Shown here piece by piece: positions 1 to 6,526 of a stretch of DNA of 9,403 nucleotides. This DNA comes from JBGCED01 sp045106055 (lineage in GTDB: Bacteria > Pseudomonadota > Alphaproteobacteria > CBDDJK01). The notes under the pieces are model-generated. The model did not search any database. It saw nothing but the letters and a program-made list of their open reading frames with translations, and was not told where the DNA came from. Position 1 is the stretch's first letter; each line of letters opens with the position of its first letter. The stretch spans positions 1 through 9,403 of the forward strand of contig JBGCED010000083.1 of the NCBI GenBank assembly GCA_045106055.1, written 5' to 3'. The position numbers and the translations under genes were made by a program.

Positions 1-2
1 GG

Positions 3-34
3 CTTGTATTTTGGCAAATAAGTTTGTATAGCTG
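3..34 (+). promoter_or_regulatory. possible heat-shock (sigma32-type) promoter of dnaJ
   Basis: CTTG at 3-6 is followed after 18 bases by a TAT-containing element at 25-34 (TAT at 27-29, G at 34). This partly resembles the alphaproteobacterial sigma32 pattern CTTG-N17/18-CYTATNTNNG. The first two C/Y positions and the second T do not match, so the case is weak. Read as sigma70, TTGTAT (4-9) and TATAGC (27-32) with 17 bases between them is also only a fair match. The position, about 50 bases before dnaJ, suits a heat-shock gene. No gene is visible in 1-76. Confidence 0.25.
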
Positions 35-85
35 AACGCGTTTTAAGATGACATATTTAACTTTAATTTAGCGTATATGGAAACC

Positions 86-1222
86 ATGGAAAAAGAAGAT
101 TTTTACCAATTATTGGGCGTTGCAAAAGACGCTTCAAATGATGAATTAAAGAAATCCTATCGCAAATTGGCGATGAAATATCACCCTGACCGCAATCCAA
201 ATGACGAAGCGGCAGCGGCGCAGTTCCGATCCATTTCAGAAGCTTATGAGGTGTTGAGCGATCCTCAAAAACGCGCAGCCTATGATCAATTTGGGCATGC
301 AGCCTTTGAACAAGGCGGCGGCAGACAAGGGCGCGGCGGGGCGGGCGGCTTCCATGATATTGGGGATATTTTTGAAGAATTTTTTGGCGGTGGCGGCATG
401 GGCGGCGCACGCGGGCGCGCACAGCAAAATCGCGGCTCTGATCAACGCTATGATTTGAACATTACCCTAGAGGAAGCTTTTCGCGGTAAATCGGTTGAAA
501 TTCGCGTGCCAAGTGTGGTCGCTTGCGATGATTGTGATGGCTCAGGCGCACAAGAAGGATCAAAAAAAACGACTTGCAAAACCTGTAACGGTCACGGTAA
601 AGTGCGGGCTAGCCAAGGGTTTTTTACGATTGAACGCCCTTGCCATGCGTGCCAAGGACAAGGGCAAGTCATTGAAAAGCCCTGCAAAAGCTGCCATGGT
701 CAAGGCAGGGTTAGAAAAAACCGCAATCTGGCGGTTGACATTCCAGCTGGGGTTGATGATGGATCAAAAATTCGTCTTTCAGGCGAAGGCGAAGCGGGCT
801 TTCAAGGCGGAAATGCGGGCGATCTTTATATTTTTCTATCGGTTTTACCCCATAAATTCTTTGAACGGCGCGATCGCGATATTTTCTGCAAAATTCCTGT
901 ATCCATGATTGATGCTGCCCTTGGCGGCGAGCTTGATGTGCCAATCTTGGACGGCACAAAGGCGCGCATTAAAATCCCATCAGGCACACAAACAGGCAAA
1001 CGCTTTCGCTTGCGCGGCAAGGGGATGAGCATTTTAAGATCACAAAATCGCGGCGATATGTTTGTTGAGGTTGAGGTTGAAGTGCCAGTCAACCTAACCC
1101 AAGCCCAAAAAGAATGTTTGGAACAATTTAAAGAAGCAGGCGGATCGGATGATAAGCATTCCCCATTGCGCGAAAAATTTGTGAATAAAGTGAAAGAATT
1201 TTGGAGCGATTTAACTGATTAA
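86..1222 (+). CDS. dnaJ: chaperone protein DnaJ (Hsp40)
   Basis: This is the co-chaperone that delivers unfolded substrates to DnaK and stimulates its ATPase in the cytoplasm. The full type I layout is present in 378 residues. The J domain covers about residues 1-70, with HPD at 33-35. A Gly/Phe linker (about 72-112) includes DIFEEFFGG. The zinc domain has four intact CxxCxGxG motifs, with cysteine pairs at 147/150, 164/167, 186/189 and 200/203. The C-terminal substrate-binding domains and a charged tail follow. ATG 86 was chosen because it gives MEKEDFY, in register with the family start M-x-K-x-D-[FY]-Y, and has a weak GGA 4 bases upstream. An in-frame ATG at 77 would add three residues (MET) and cannot be excluded. 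The dnaK gene that often precedes dnaJ is not in the window. The identification is certain; only the exact start is open. Confidence 0.97.
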   Translation: MEKEDFYQLLGVAKDASNDELKKSYRKLAMKYHPDRNPNDEAAAAQFRSISEAYEVLSDPQKRAAYDQFGHAAFEQGGGRQGRGGAGGFHDIGDIFEEFFGGGGMGGARGRAQQNRGSDQRYDLNITLEEAFRGKSVEIRVPSVVACDDCDGSGAQEGSKKTTCKTCNGHGKVRASQGFFTIERPCHACQGQGQVIEKPCKSCHGQGRVRKNRNLAVDIPAGVDDGSKIRLSGEGEAGFQGGNAGDLYIFLSVLPHKFFERRDRDIFCKIPVSMIDAALGGELDVPILDGTKARIKIPSGTQTGKRFRLRGKGMSILRSQNRGDMFVEVEVEVPVNLTQAQKECLEQFKEAGGSDDKHSPLREKFVNKVKEFWSDLTD

Positions 1223-1472
1223 TGCGCCTGAATATTGGCGGGATCATTTTCCAAGGCGGCTTGCCCCCCATTTGGCAAGCGCAGGATCAGGCGATGTGCT
1301 TGCGGGCATGATTACAGGACTATGTGCGCGCAAAATGCCCCCTTTTCATGCGGCATGCGCTGCGGTTTATCTTCATGCACAAGCAGGAATAATGCTGGGC
1401 GCGGGTCTGGTTGCAAGCGATTTGATTGACAAATTGCCAATTTTGATCAAAGAATATGATCACACGCAATAA
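1215..1472 (+). pseudogene. remnant of ADP-dependent NAD(P)H-hydrate dehydratase (NnrD / YjeF C-terminal domain)
   Basis: From about 1272 the frame reads LASAGSGDVLAG followed by a helix and HAQAG. This is the ATP/ADP-site signature (GSGDVLAG) and C-terminal end of the ribokinase-like NnrD domain, which repairs hydrated NAD(P)H. Only about 66 residues of a domain of roughly 270 remain, and the NnrE epimerase half of the usual fusion is absent. The same frame stays open back to a TAA at 1212-1214. Just before the signature it reads NAPEYWRDHFPR, which resembles the start of the dehydratase domain in alphaproteobacterial NnrD (from memory of the family). That suggests an in-frame internal deletion joining both ends of the domain. 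No ATG or GTG start precedes the motif, only a TTG at 1272, and most of the active site is missing, so a working enzyme is not expected. Its first codons overlap the end of dnaJ. The C-terminal identification is good; the deletion model is inference. Confidence 0.72.
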
Positions 1473-1494
1473 TCAAAAATATGAAAGCATATAA

Positions 1495-1998
1495 ATGAAA
1501 CAGCTAACCCCCATTCCGCTTACCGCTGAAAGCTTTAAACCTTTTGGCGATGTGATTGAACGCGACCCTAAATCGAAACAAAGCTTTAATGATGGCGATG
1601 CCCATCGCTTCCATGATTTGGCAAGCGTTGAAGCCTATGACGACCCCAATAGCGAGGGGGACGGGCGCGCGATCATTTCGATTGCAAGCTCTGTTCCAAA
1701 ATCTTTACCGATGGAACTTCATAAAATGGAACGCCATCCGCTGGGTTCGCAAGCTTTTATTCCCTTGTCGGATGCTCCATTTCTGGTTGTAATCGCTGCC
1801 GATAAGGATGGCAGCCCCGATACCCCGATTGCCTTCATTACGAATGGCAAGCAAGGCATTAATTATAAAGCTGGAACTTGGCATGCGGTGCTAACCCCGC
1901 TTGATAAAACCAGTGAATTTATTGTGGTTGACCGCGAAGGCGCGGGCGATAATTGCGAAGAAATCATGCTGGATCACCCCTTTTTAATCACGCCATAG
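1495..1998 (+). CDS. allA: ureidoglycolate lyase
   Basis: AllA cleaves ureidoglycolate to glyoxylate and urea, the last step of allantoin/allantoate breakdown in purine catabolism. The 167-residue length is close to the roughly 160 of E. coli AllA. Family features are the N-terminal LTAESFKPFGDVIE, the conserved block MERHPLGSQAFIPL (residues 78-91, with E79, R80 and H81), and YKAGTWHAVLTPLD (124-137), which carries the GTWH signature of this cupin fold. No signal peptide is present, so it is cytosolic. ATG 1495 is the first start in frame; only a weak GAAAG lies upstream. It begins 22 bases after the nnrD remnant and ends one base before the pterin dehydratase, so the two intact genes are probably cotranscribed. 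Allantoinase, allantoate-processing enzymes and urease are not in the window. Confidence 0.9.
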   Translation: MKQLTPIPLTAESFKPFGDVIERDPKSKQSFNDGDAHRFHDLASVEAYDDPNSEGDGRAIISIASSVPKSLPMELHKMERHPLGSQAFIPLSDAPFLVVIAADKDGSPDTPIAFITNGKQGINYKAGTWHAVLTPLDKTSEFIVVDREGAGDNCEEIMLDHPFLITP

Positions 1999-1999
1999 C

Positions 2000-2287
2000 A
2001 TGACGGATTTATTATCACGGCAGGAAATAAACAGCTTGGTTGATGATCACCCAAAATGGCAGCTTGATGATCAAGCGCGCCCAACCTGTTTGATCCGAAC
2101 ATGGAAATTTAATGATTTTGCCGAAGCTTATGGCTTTTTAACCAAAATCGCATTATTGGCGGAAAAGCTGGATCATCATCCAGACATTCACCTGCATTAT
2201 AACAAGCTAACCCTAAACCTTACCAGCCATGATTCAAAAGGGCTAACCACACGCGATGCGAAATTTATCCATCGGTTGGCGGCATGA
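2000..2287 (+). CDS. phhB: 4a-hydroxytetrahydrobiopterin (pterin-4a-carbinolamine) dehydratase
   Basis: This enzyme dehydrates 4a-hydroxytetrahydropterin to the quinonoid dihydropterin, recycling the cofactor of aromatic amino acid hydroxylases. The 95-residue protein matches the family pattern E-x3-H-H-P-x5-Y-x9-H-x8-D exactly. The residues are E55, H59-H60-P61, Y67, H77 and D86. The family is about 95-110 residues long, so it is complete. The start ATG at 2000 lies one base after the allA stop (TAG 1996-1998). No Shine-Dalgarno sequence is evident, so translation is probably coupled to allA. No phenylalanine hydroxylase gene is nearby, so the pterin-dependent partner is unknown from this window. 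The gene symbol follows the Pseudomonas name; the enzyme family is secure. Confidence 0.92.
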   Translation: MTDLLSRQEINSLVDDHPKWQLDDQARPTCLIRTWKFNDFAEAYGFLTKIALLAEKLDHHPDIHLHYNKLTLNLTSHDSKGLTTRDAKFIHRLAA

Positions 2288-2420
2288 TTATTTTTTGATC
2301 CGCATCTGCTAGCCCCACAAGCAAATGGTCACTTAAATCACTAAATTTAAAGGTATTTTTTATATCCATAAAGTTAATTTACTGGAATTTTCAAAAGCGA
2401 AATATGCTGCTATTTAAAAT

Positions 2421-2506
2421 TGGTGCCCAGAAGAGGATTTGAACCTCCACGAAGTTGCCTTCACAGGTACCTGAAACCTGCGCGTCTACCATTCCGCCAC
2501 CTGGGC
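2421..2506 (-). tRNA. tRNA-Leu (anticodon CAG)
   Basis: The reverse complement folds as a class II tRNA of 86 bases including an encoded 3' CCA. The acceptor stem GCCCAGG pairs with the 3' CTGGGC region, with one G-U at its base, followed by discriminator A and CCA. The anticodon stem CAGGT/ACCTG holds the loop TTCAGGT, whose anticodon CAG (2471-2473) reads CUG. A long variable arm follows, as expected for leucine tRNAs. The T arm has GGTTCAAATCC. The gene faces the allA-phhB pair and lies 63 bases downstream of ung on the same strand. I could not find a convincing promoter or terminator for it. Confidence 0.97.
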
Positions 2507-2569
2507 CTATCGGGCGAGCCTGTCCATTTTAAATTTGCCCGCACCACATTATTGTTTCAAGCATTGCCT

Positions 2570-3301
2570 TTAAATAATCAATAAGTCAAGCCAGTTAATG
2601 GGGGATTGCCCTGTTTTTTCTAGAAAATGATTGGCTTTTGAAAAATGCTTGCAGGTTAAAAATCCGCGATGGGCAGAAAGTGGCGAGGGGTGCGGGGCGC
2701 TTAAGATTAAATGCTTGCCCTCATCCAATAATTGCGCTTTGCGCTCATCCAACAATCGCGCTTTGCGCTGGGCATAATTGCCCCATAACATAAAAATAAG
2801 CGGTTTTTCCTGCTGCGCCAGCAATCCGATCACATAATCACTAAATATTTCCCAGCCTTGCTGTTGATGCGCCCCCGCGCTGCCTTGATTGGTGGTTAGG
2901 CAATCATTTAACAATAATATTCCTTGCTGCGCCCAGCCTGTTAAATCCCCATGATTTGGATGAAATGGGCAATCATAATCCGTTGCAATCGCCTTGAAAA
3001 TATTCTTTAAGCTGGGCGGCGGCATGATGTTTTTTGAAACAGAAAAGCTAAGCCCATTTGCCTGCCCTGCCCCATGATAAGGGTCTTGCCCCAGCAAGAT
3101 GATCTTGACTTGATCAAAGGGGGTTGCGTTAAAGGCAGCAAAGATATTGGATAAGGGCGGACAGATAATCTGCCCCGCATCCTGCTGTTGCTGAATGAAC
3201 GCTTCCAATTTTTTAAAATAAGGCAGCTGAAATTGATCGCTAAGCAGCTTGCGCCAGCAAGGCTGGGTTAAATAGGCATCAAGGCATATTTGCTTGCTCA
3301 T
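2570..3301 (-). CDS. ung: uracil-DNA glycosylase (family 1)
   Basis: Ung removes uracil from DNA to start base-excision repair. The 243-residue protein has the water-activating motif GQDPYH (71-76, catalytic D73), GLSFSV (83-88), the ILLLN segment and the DNA-intercalation loop HPSPLSA (204-210, H204). ATG 3301 was chosen because it overlaps the stop of the upstream gene as ATGA (3298-3301) and has an AGAAGAG stretch just before it. An upstream start at 3325 would add eight residues that lie inside the preceding gene. Residues 179-194 hold two copies of RKAxLLDE, where the family normally has one. They are encoded by a 24-bp tandem duplication just before the HPSPLSA loop. It is the last gene of the mutase operon. 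All motifs are intact, so activity is expected. Confidence 0.96.
   Translation of the reverse strand: MSKQICLDAYLTQPCWRKLLSDQFQLPYFKKLEAFIQQQQDAGQIICPPLSNIFAAFNATPFDQVKIILLGQDPYHGAGQANGLSFSVSKNIMPPPSLKNIFKAIATDYDCPFHPNHGDLTGWAQQGILLLNDCLTTNQGSAGAHQQQGWEIFSDYVIGLLAQQEKPLIFMLWGNYAQRKARLLDERKAQLLDEGKHLILSAPHPSPLSAHRGFLTCKHFSKANHFLEKTGQSPINWLDLLII
2720..2767 (-). repeat. 24-bp tandem duplication inside ung
   Basis: Two adjacent 24-base units, 2720-2743 and 2744-2767, differ at only two positions (T/C at 2729/2753 and T/C at 2733/2757). On the coding strand they specify RKARLLDE then RKAQLLDE. The repeat keeps the reading frame and inserts eight residues compared with the single copy expected at this place in Ung proteins. 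Confidence 0.95.
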
Positions 3302-3621
3302 ATCTCTTCTTCGGAAAGCTTGCATTCCTTGTCAATCTTATCCTGTTTTTTAGCATACCAAAAACATAAGATCACAAATACCAGCAACACGCCCTTTGTG
3401 GTGATCAGCCAGCCCAAGGGAAATCCCCAAAGCGTCACTTGATTAAGCGATTCAACAAATAAGGGAATGAACATCGATGCAAGCAGCCATAAAATTAAGG
3501 CGCGGATCATCAAGGTCTTTGTGCGCTGCTCATGCTGTTTAAATTGATCCACCAACAGATTTTTCTTATTGGCAAGCGTTCTTACCGAATGCTGGCGGTA
3601 TGTTTTTTTGGCTGCACTCAT
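3298..3621 (-). CDS. small two-TM protein resembling DUF4212 (sodium/solute symporter small subunit)
   Basis: This 107-residue protein has a basic, soluble N-terminus (residues 1-37), two hydrophobic helices (about 38-58 and 70-90) and a charged C-terminal tail ending SEEEI. The segment with LNQVTLWGFPLGW (59-71), then VFVILCFWYAKK and KIDKE, resembles the DUF4212 pattern LNxxxxGGFPLGFW followed by VFVxLIFxYA. That family is the small partner of certain sodium:solute symporters. The large permease is not beside it, and the usual second Gly and the FWFAQQGS stretch are altered (WGFPLGWLITTKGV). The assignment is therefore a resemblance only. The start ATG overlaps the stop of the DsbA-like gene (ATGA at 3618-3621), and its own stop overlaps the ung start. 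It is expected in the inner membrane; its function is unknown. Confidence 0.8.
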   Translation of the reverse strand: MSAAKKTYRQHSVRTLANKKNLLVDQFKQHEQRTKTLMIRALILWLLASMFIPLFVESLNQVTLWGFPLGWLITTKGVLLVFVILCFWYAKKQDKIDKECKLSEEEI

Positions 3622-4310
3622 GCGCTAAACGATTCCAACACAGATCGGATATTTTGAACAGAAGCAGCCCCCGCAAGACTATAGCGATCATTAAAGATAT
3701 AAAAGGGAACGCCATTAATTCCCAGCTGGCTTGCCATTAACCGATCTTGCTGCAAGCGCTGGCTTGCTTTTAAAACAGCTTCATCCTCAAATGCTTCTTG
3801 CGTGCCATCAGCAGATAGGAAGCTGCGCGCGATTTTTTCATCAAAGCCAGCTTCAACCGCAAGACTGATCAACAGATCAGCATTGCTAATATCCTGCCCC
3901 GCCTCAAAATAGCGTTCAAATAACAGCACCGCAAATTTTTCTGCGGCCGCACTGCCCGCACTTTCCTGAATTAGATTTAGCAAAATATGGGCGCTGCTGG
4001 TTTGTGGGGTCAAGGTGATCGCATCAAGCTTTAGCGGCGTATTTTGCGCCGCTGCCGCCTCAATAATCGGGCGGTAAGCATTGTGATAGCCCGCCTCTCC
4101 GCCAAATTTCTGGTATAAATAAAGCTTACGATCCATGCCTTGTGCTGGCATATCGGGATTAAGCTGAAACCCATGCCAGATCACTTCAACTTGACCGCGA
4201 AACCCATCATCCAGCACCTGTTTCAAGCGATCATAGCCAATATAGCACCATGGGCAGATCGGGTCAAAAAACACTCTGATGCTTAGCGGATTGCCATGAT
4301 TTGCTGTCAT
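3618..4310 (-). CDS. DsbA-family oxidoreductase, FrnE-like (cytosolic)
   Basis: This thioredoxin-fold protein of 230 residues has the FrnE/2-hydroxychromene-2-carboxylate isomerase-like layout. The strand IRVFFDPICPWCYIG carries the redox motif CPWC (C19-C22). An inserted helical domain follows, then GINGVPFYIF with the cis-proline at about residue 202. There is no signal peptide, so it should act in the cytoplasm, perhaps as a thiol-disulfide oxidoreductase or isomerase; the substrate cannot be read from sequence. The start ATG (4308-4310) shares one base with the mutase stop TAA (4310-4312), and an AGGA at 4321-4324 lies 10 bases upstream. This placement supports cotranscription with the mutase but does not show a shared function. 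Confidence 0.9.
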   Translation of the reverse strand: MTANHGNPLSIRVFFDPICPWCYIGYDRLKQVLDDGFRGQVEVIWHGFQLNPDMPAQGMDRKLYLYQKFGGEAGYHNAYRPIIEAAAAQNTPLKLDAITLTPQTSSAHILLNLIQESAGSAAAEKFAVLLFERYFEAGQDISNADLLISLAVEAGFDEKIARSFLSADGTQEAFEDEAVLKASQRLQQDRLMASQLGINGVPFYIFNDRYSLAGAASVQNIRSVLESFSA

Positions 4311-6487
4311 TAGGGGGTATTCCTGCGCTCAATTACATTTAGCACCGATTGCGCGGCATCAATGATGGATGTGCCTGGTCCAAAAATCGCAGATACCCCC
4401 ATATCATATAAGGTTTGATAATCTTGCTGCGGAATGACCCCGCCGCAAATGATTTTAATCTGATGCCCGCCCGCTGCATCCAGTGCCGCGCGCAATTCAG
4501 GCACAAGGGTTAAATGTCCCGCAGCTTGGGATGACACCCCAACCGCATCCACTTTTAATGCGATTGCTTGATCCGCAGCTTCAATCGGGGTCTGGAATAA
4601 GGGGCCTGTTGTGACATCATAGCCAATATCCGCAAAGGCACTGGCAATCACCCTTGCGCCGCGATCATGCCCATCTTGCCCCAGTTTTACCACCAGCAAA
4701 TGGGGCATCCGCCCTTGGGCTTGCTGATAAGATTGAAGCTGATTAACCACCGCTTGGAATGCTTCATTATCCTGATTTTCCCCGCCATATACCCCGCTTA
4801 GGCTTTTATAATGCGCATTATGCCTGCCAAAGCAATCTTCAAGCACCGCCGATATTTCACCAACAGTTGCACGCGCACGCACCGCATTGACGCTAAATTC
4901 AAGCAAATTTCCCGTGCCATCAGACGCAGCATCTCGCAATGCATTAAGCGCATCATCCACCGCTTTTTGGTCGCGCCTTGCGCGAATCTCGGTTAATTGC
5001 TTGATTTGATCTTGGCGCACCTTGCTATTATCAATCGCAAAAACATCAATATTTTCTTGATGTTCAGGCTGATATTTATTCACGCCAACAATCACTTCTG
5101 CGCCTGTATCAATGCGCGCTTGGCGCAAAGTTGCAGAATGCTCAATTTGTAATTTTGGCCAGCCTGTCTCCAAAGCTTTGGTCATGCCGCCCATCGCTTC
5201 CACTTCATCAATCAGTGCCATCGCTTTGGTAATGAATTGATCGGTTAAGCTTTCAACATAATAAGAGCCAGCAAGCGGGTCAACCGTTCGCGTGATGCCC
5301 GATTCCTCTTGCAAAATAAGCTGGGTATTTCTTGCAATGCGCGCGGAAAATTCTGTTGGTAAGCCAATCGCTTCATCAAAGGCATTGGTGTGCAAGGATT
5401 GCGTGCCGCCAAGCGATGCTGCCATTGCCTCAATCGTTGTGCGAATAATGTTATTATAAGGGTCTTGTTCGGTTAAGGACCAGCCCGATGTTTGGCAATG
5501 GGTTCTAAGCATCAGTGATTTTGAATCGGTCGGCGCAAAATATTTTTTCATTAATTGCGCCCAAATCACCCTTGCCGCACGCAATTTTGCAGCCTCGGCA
5601 AATAAATCCATACCAATGCAAAAAAAGAAAGAAAGGCGCGGGGCAAAATCATCCACTTTCAACCCGCTTTCAATCGCAGCGCGAACATATTCAATGCCGT
5701 CTGCAAGTGTAAAAGCAAGCTCTTGCACCAAGCTTGCCCCTGCTTCTTGCATGTGATAGCCACTGATGGAAATTGAGTTAAATTTGGGCATATTGCGCGC
5801 CGTATAGGCAATAATATCCGATACAATTCGCATCGATGGTTCAGGCGGATAGATATATGTATTGCGCACCATAAATTCCTTTAAGACATCATTTTGAATG
5901 GTGCCAGTAAGCAATTTTTGATCCACCCCTTGTTCTTCGGCTGCAACGATATAACCAGCAAGCACAGGCAGCACCGCGCCATTCATTGTCATCGATACCG
6001 ACATTTTATCAAGCGGGATACCGTCAAATAATAGTTTCATATCCTCAACTGAATCAATCGCAACCCCCGCCTTACCCACATCCCCCATCACGCGCGGATG
6101 ATCAGAATCATATCCACGGTGGGTTGCAAGATCAAACGCAACCGATAATCCCTTTTGCCCCGCTGCCAAATTGCGCCGATAAAACGCGTTGCTTGCTTGG
6201 GCGGTTGAAAAGCCAGCATATTGGCGAATGGTCCATGGGCGATTGACATACATGCTGGCGCGCGGGCCGCGTGCAAAAGGATATTGTCCCGAAAAACCGT
6301 CTAAATGGGGCAGGTTTTTAAGATCATCCGAAGTATAAAGGGGTTTTATTTCAAGCCCTGCTGCGGTTTGCTGCTTGGCTTGATGGGCATCATCCTTGCG
6401 CATTTCATGGTTAAACTGGGCTTGCCATTTAGCTTGTGCTGCTTGCGTTTTCGCCAAATCATCGATTCCAGTTTTGGGTTGTGTCAT
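4310..6487 (-). CDS. scpA: methylmalonyl-CoA mutase, single-subunit form
   Basis: This adenosylcobalamin enzyme interconverts methylmalonyl-CoA and succinyl-CoA, linking propionyl-CoA to the TCA cycle. At 725 residues it has the homodimeric length, with a catalytic TIM barrel and a C-terminal B12 domain in one chain. Visible signatures are MYVNRPWTIRQYAGFS (79-94, Y80 equivalent to the catalytic tyrosine), AFDLATHRGYDSDHPRV (117-133), TIQND (196-200) and GYHMQEAG (243-250, H245). The B12 domain has GQDGHDRGA, with D605-x-H607-x-x-G610 as lower ligand motif, and the later GG at 682-683. The usual S-x-L element reads S652-S-Q654, an unusual substitution. AGGA at 6497-6500 lies 9 bases before the ATG. 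It follows the DUF2937-like gene by 39 bases. The mutase chaperone (MeaB/ArgK) and the epimerase are not in the window. The sequence favours MCM over ethylmalonyl- or isobutyryl-CoA mutase. Confidence 0.95.
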   Translation of the reverse strand: MTQPKTGIDDLAKTQAAQAKWQAQFNHEMRKDDAHQAKQQTAAGLEIKPLYTSDDLKNLPHLDGFSGQYPFARGPRASMYVNRPWTIRQYAGFSTAQASNAFYRRNLAAGQKGLSVAFDLATHRGYDSDHPRVMGDVGKAGVAIDSVEDMKLLFDGIPLDKMSVSMTMNGAVLPVLAGYIVAAEEQGVDQKLLTGTIQNDVLKEFMVRNTYIYPPEPSMRIVSDIIAYTARNMPKFNSISISGYHMQEAGASLVQELAFTLADGIEYVRAAIESGLKVDDFAPRLSFFFCIGMDLFAEAAKLRAARVIWAQLMKKYFAPTDSKSLMLRTHCQTSGWSLTEQDPYNNIIRTTIEAMAASLGGTQSLHTNAFDEAIGLPTEFSARIARNTQLILQEESGITRTVDPLAGSYYVESLTDQFITKAMALIDEVEAMGGMTKALETGWPKLQIEHSATLRQARIDTGAEVIVGVNKYQPEHQENIDVFAIDNSKVRQDQIKQLTEIRARRDQKAVDDALNALRDAASDGTGNLLEFSVNAVRARATVGEISAVLEDCFGRHNAHYKSLSGVYGGENQDNEAFQAVVNQLQSYQQAQGRMPHLLVVKLGQDGHDRGARVIASAFADIGYDVTTGPLFQTPIEAADQAIALKVDAVGVSSQAAGHLTLVPELRAALDAAGGHQIKIICGGVIPQQDYQTLYDMGVSAIFGPGTSIIDAAQSVLNVIERRNTP

Positions 6488-6526
6488 GCGCCCAATTCCT
6501 TTTTATATCACCCGCACCGGCTCAAA

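Noticed and set aside
495..908. 137-codon + strand frame inside dnaJ
   Set aside because: It overlaps the zinc-finger and substrate-binding coding region of an intact dnaJ and shows no independent features.
1222..1311. 29-codon frame starting at the TAATG overlap with the dnaJ stop
   Set aside because: The start position is attractive, but the translation has no recognisable features and ends inside the nnrD remnant, whose frame carries the clear GSGDVLAG signature.
1235..1429. 64-codon + strand frame overlapping the nnrD remnant
   Set aside because: It is a different frame from the one encoding the recognisable dehydratase motif and looks like its shadow.
2333..2361. AT-only hairpin (TTAAAT/ATTTAA) followed by a T run downstream of phhB
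   Set aside because: The stem has no GC pairs and there is a gap before the T run, so it is too weak to call a terminator, although the position would suit one.
2507..2569. CGGGC/GCCCG inverted repeat between ung and the tRNA
   Set aside because: The stem is only five pairs with a loop of about 20 bases and no T run, so it is not a convincing terminator. I also found no paired -35/-10 here for the tRNA.
3302..3325. Upstream ATG for ung adding eight residues (MQAFRRRD)
   Set aside because: It lies within the preceding gene. The ATGA overlap at 3298-3301 matches the coupling seen at neighbouring junctions and gives a normal Ung N-terminus.
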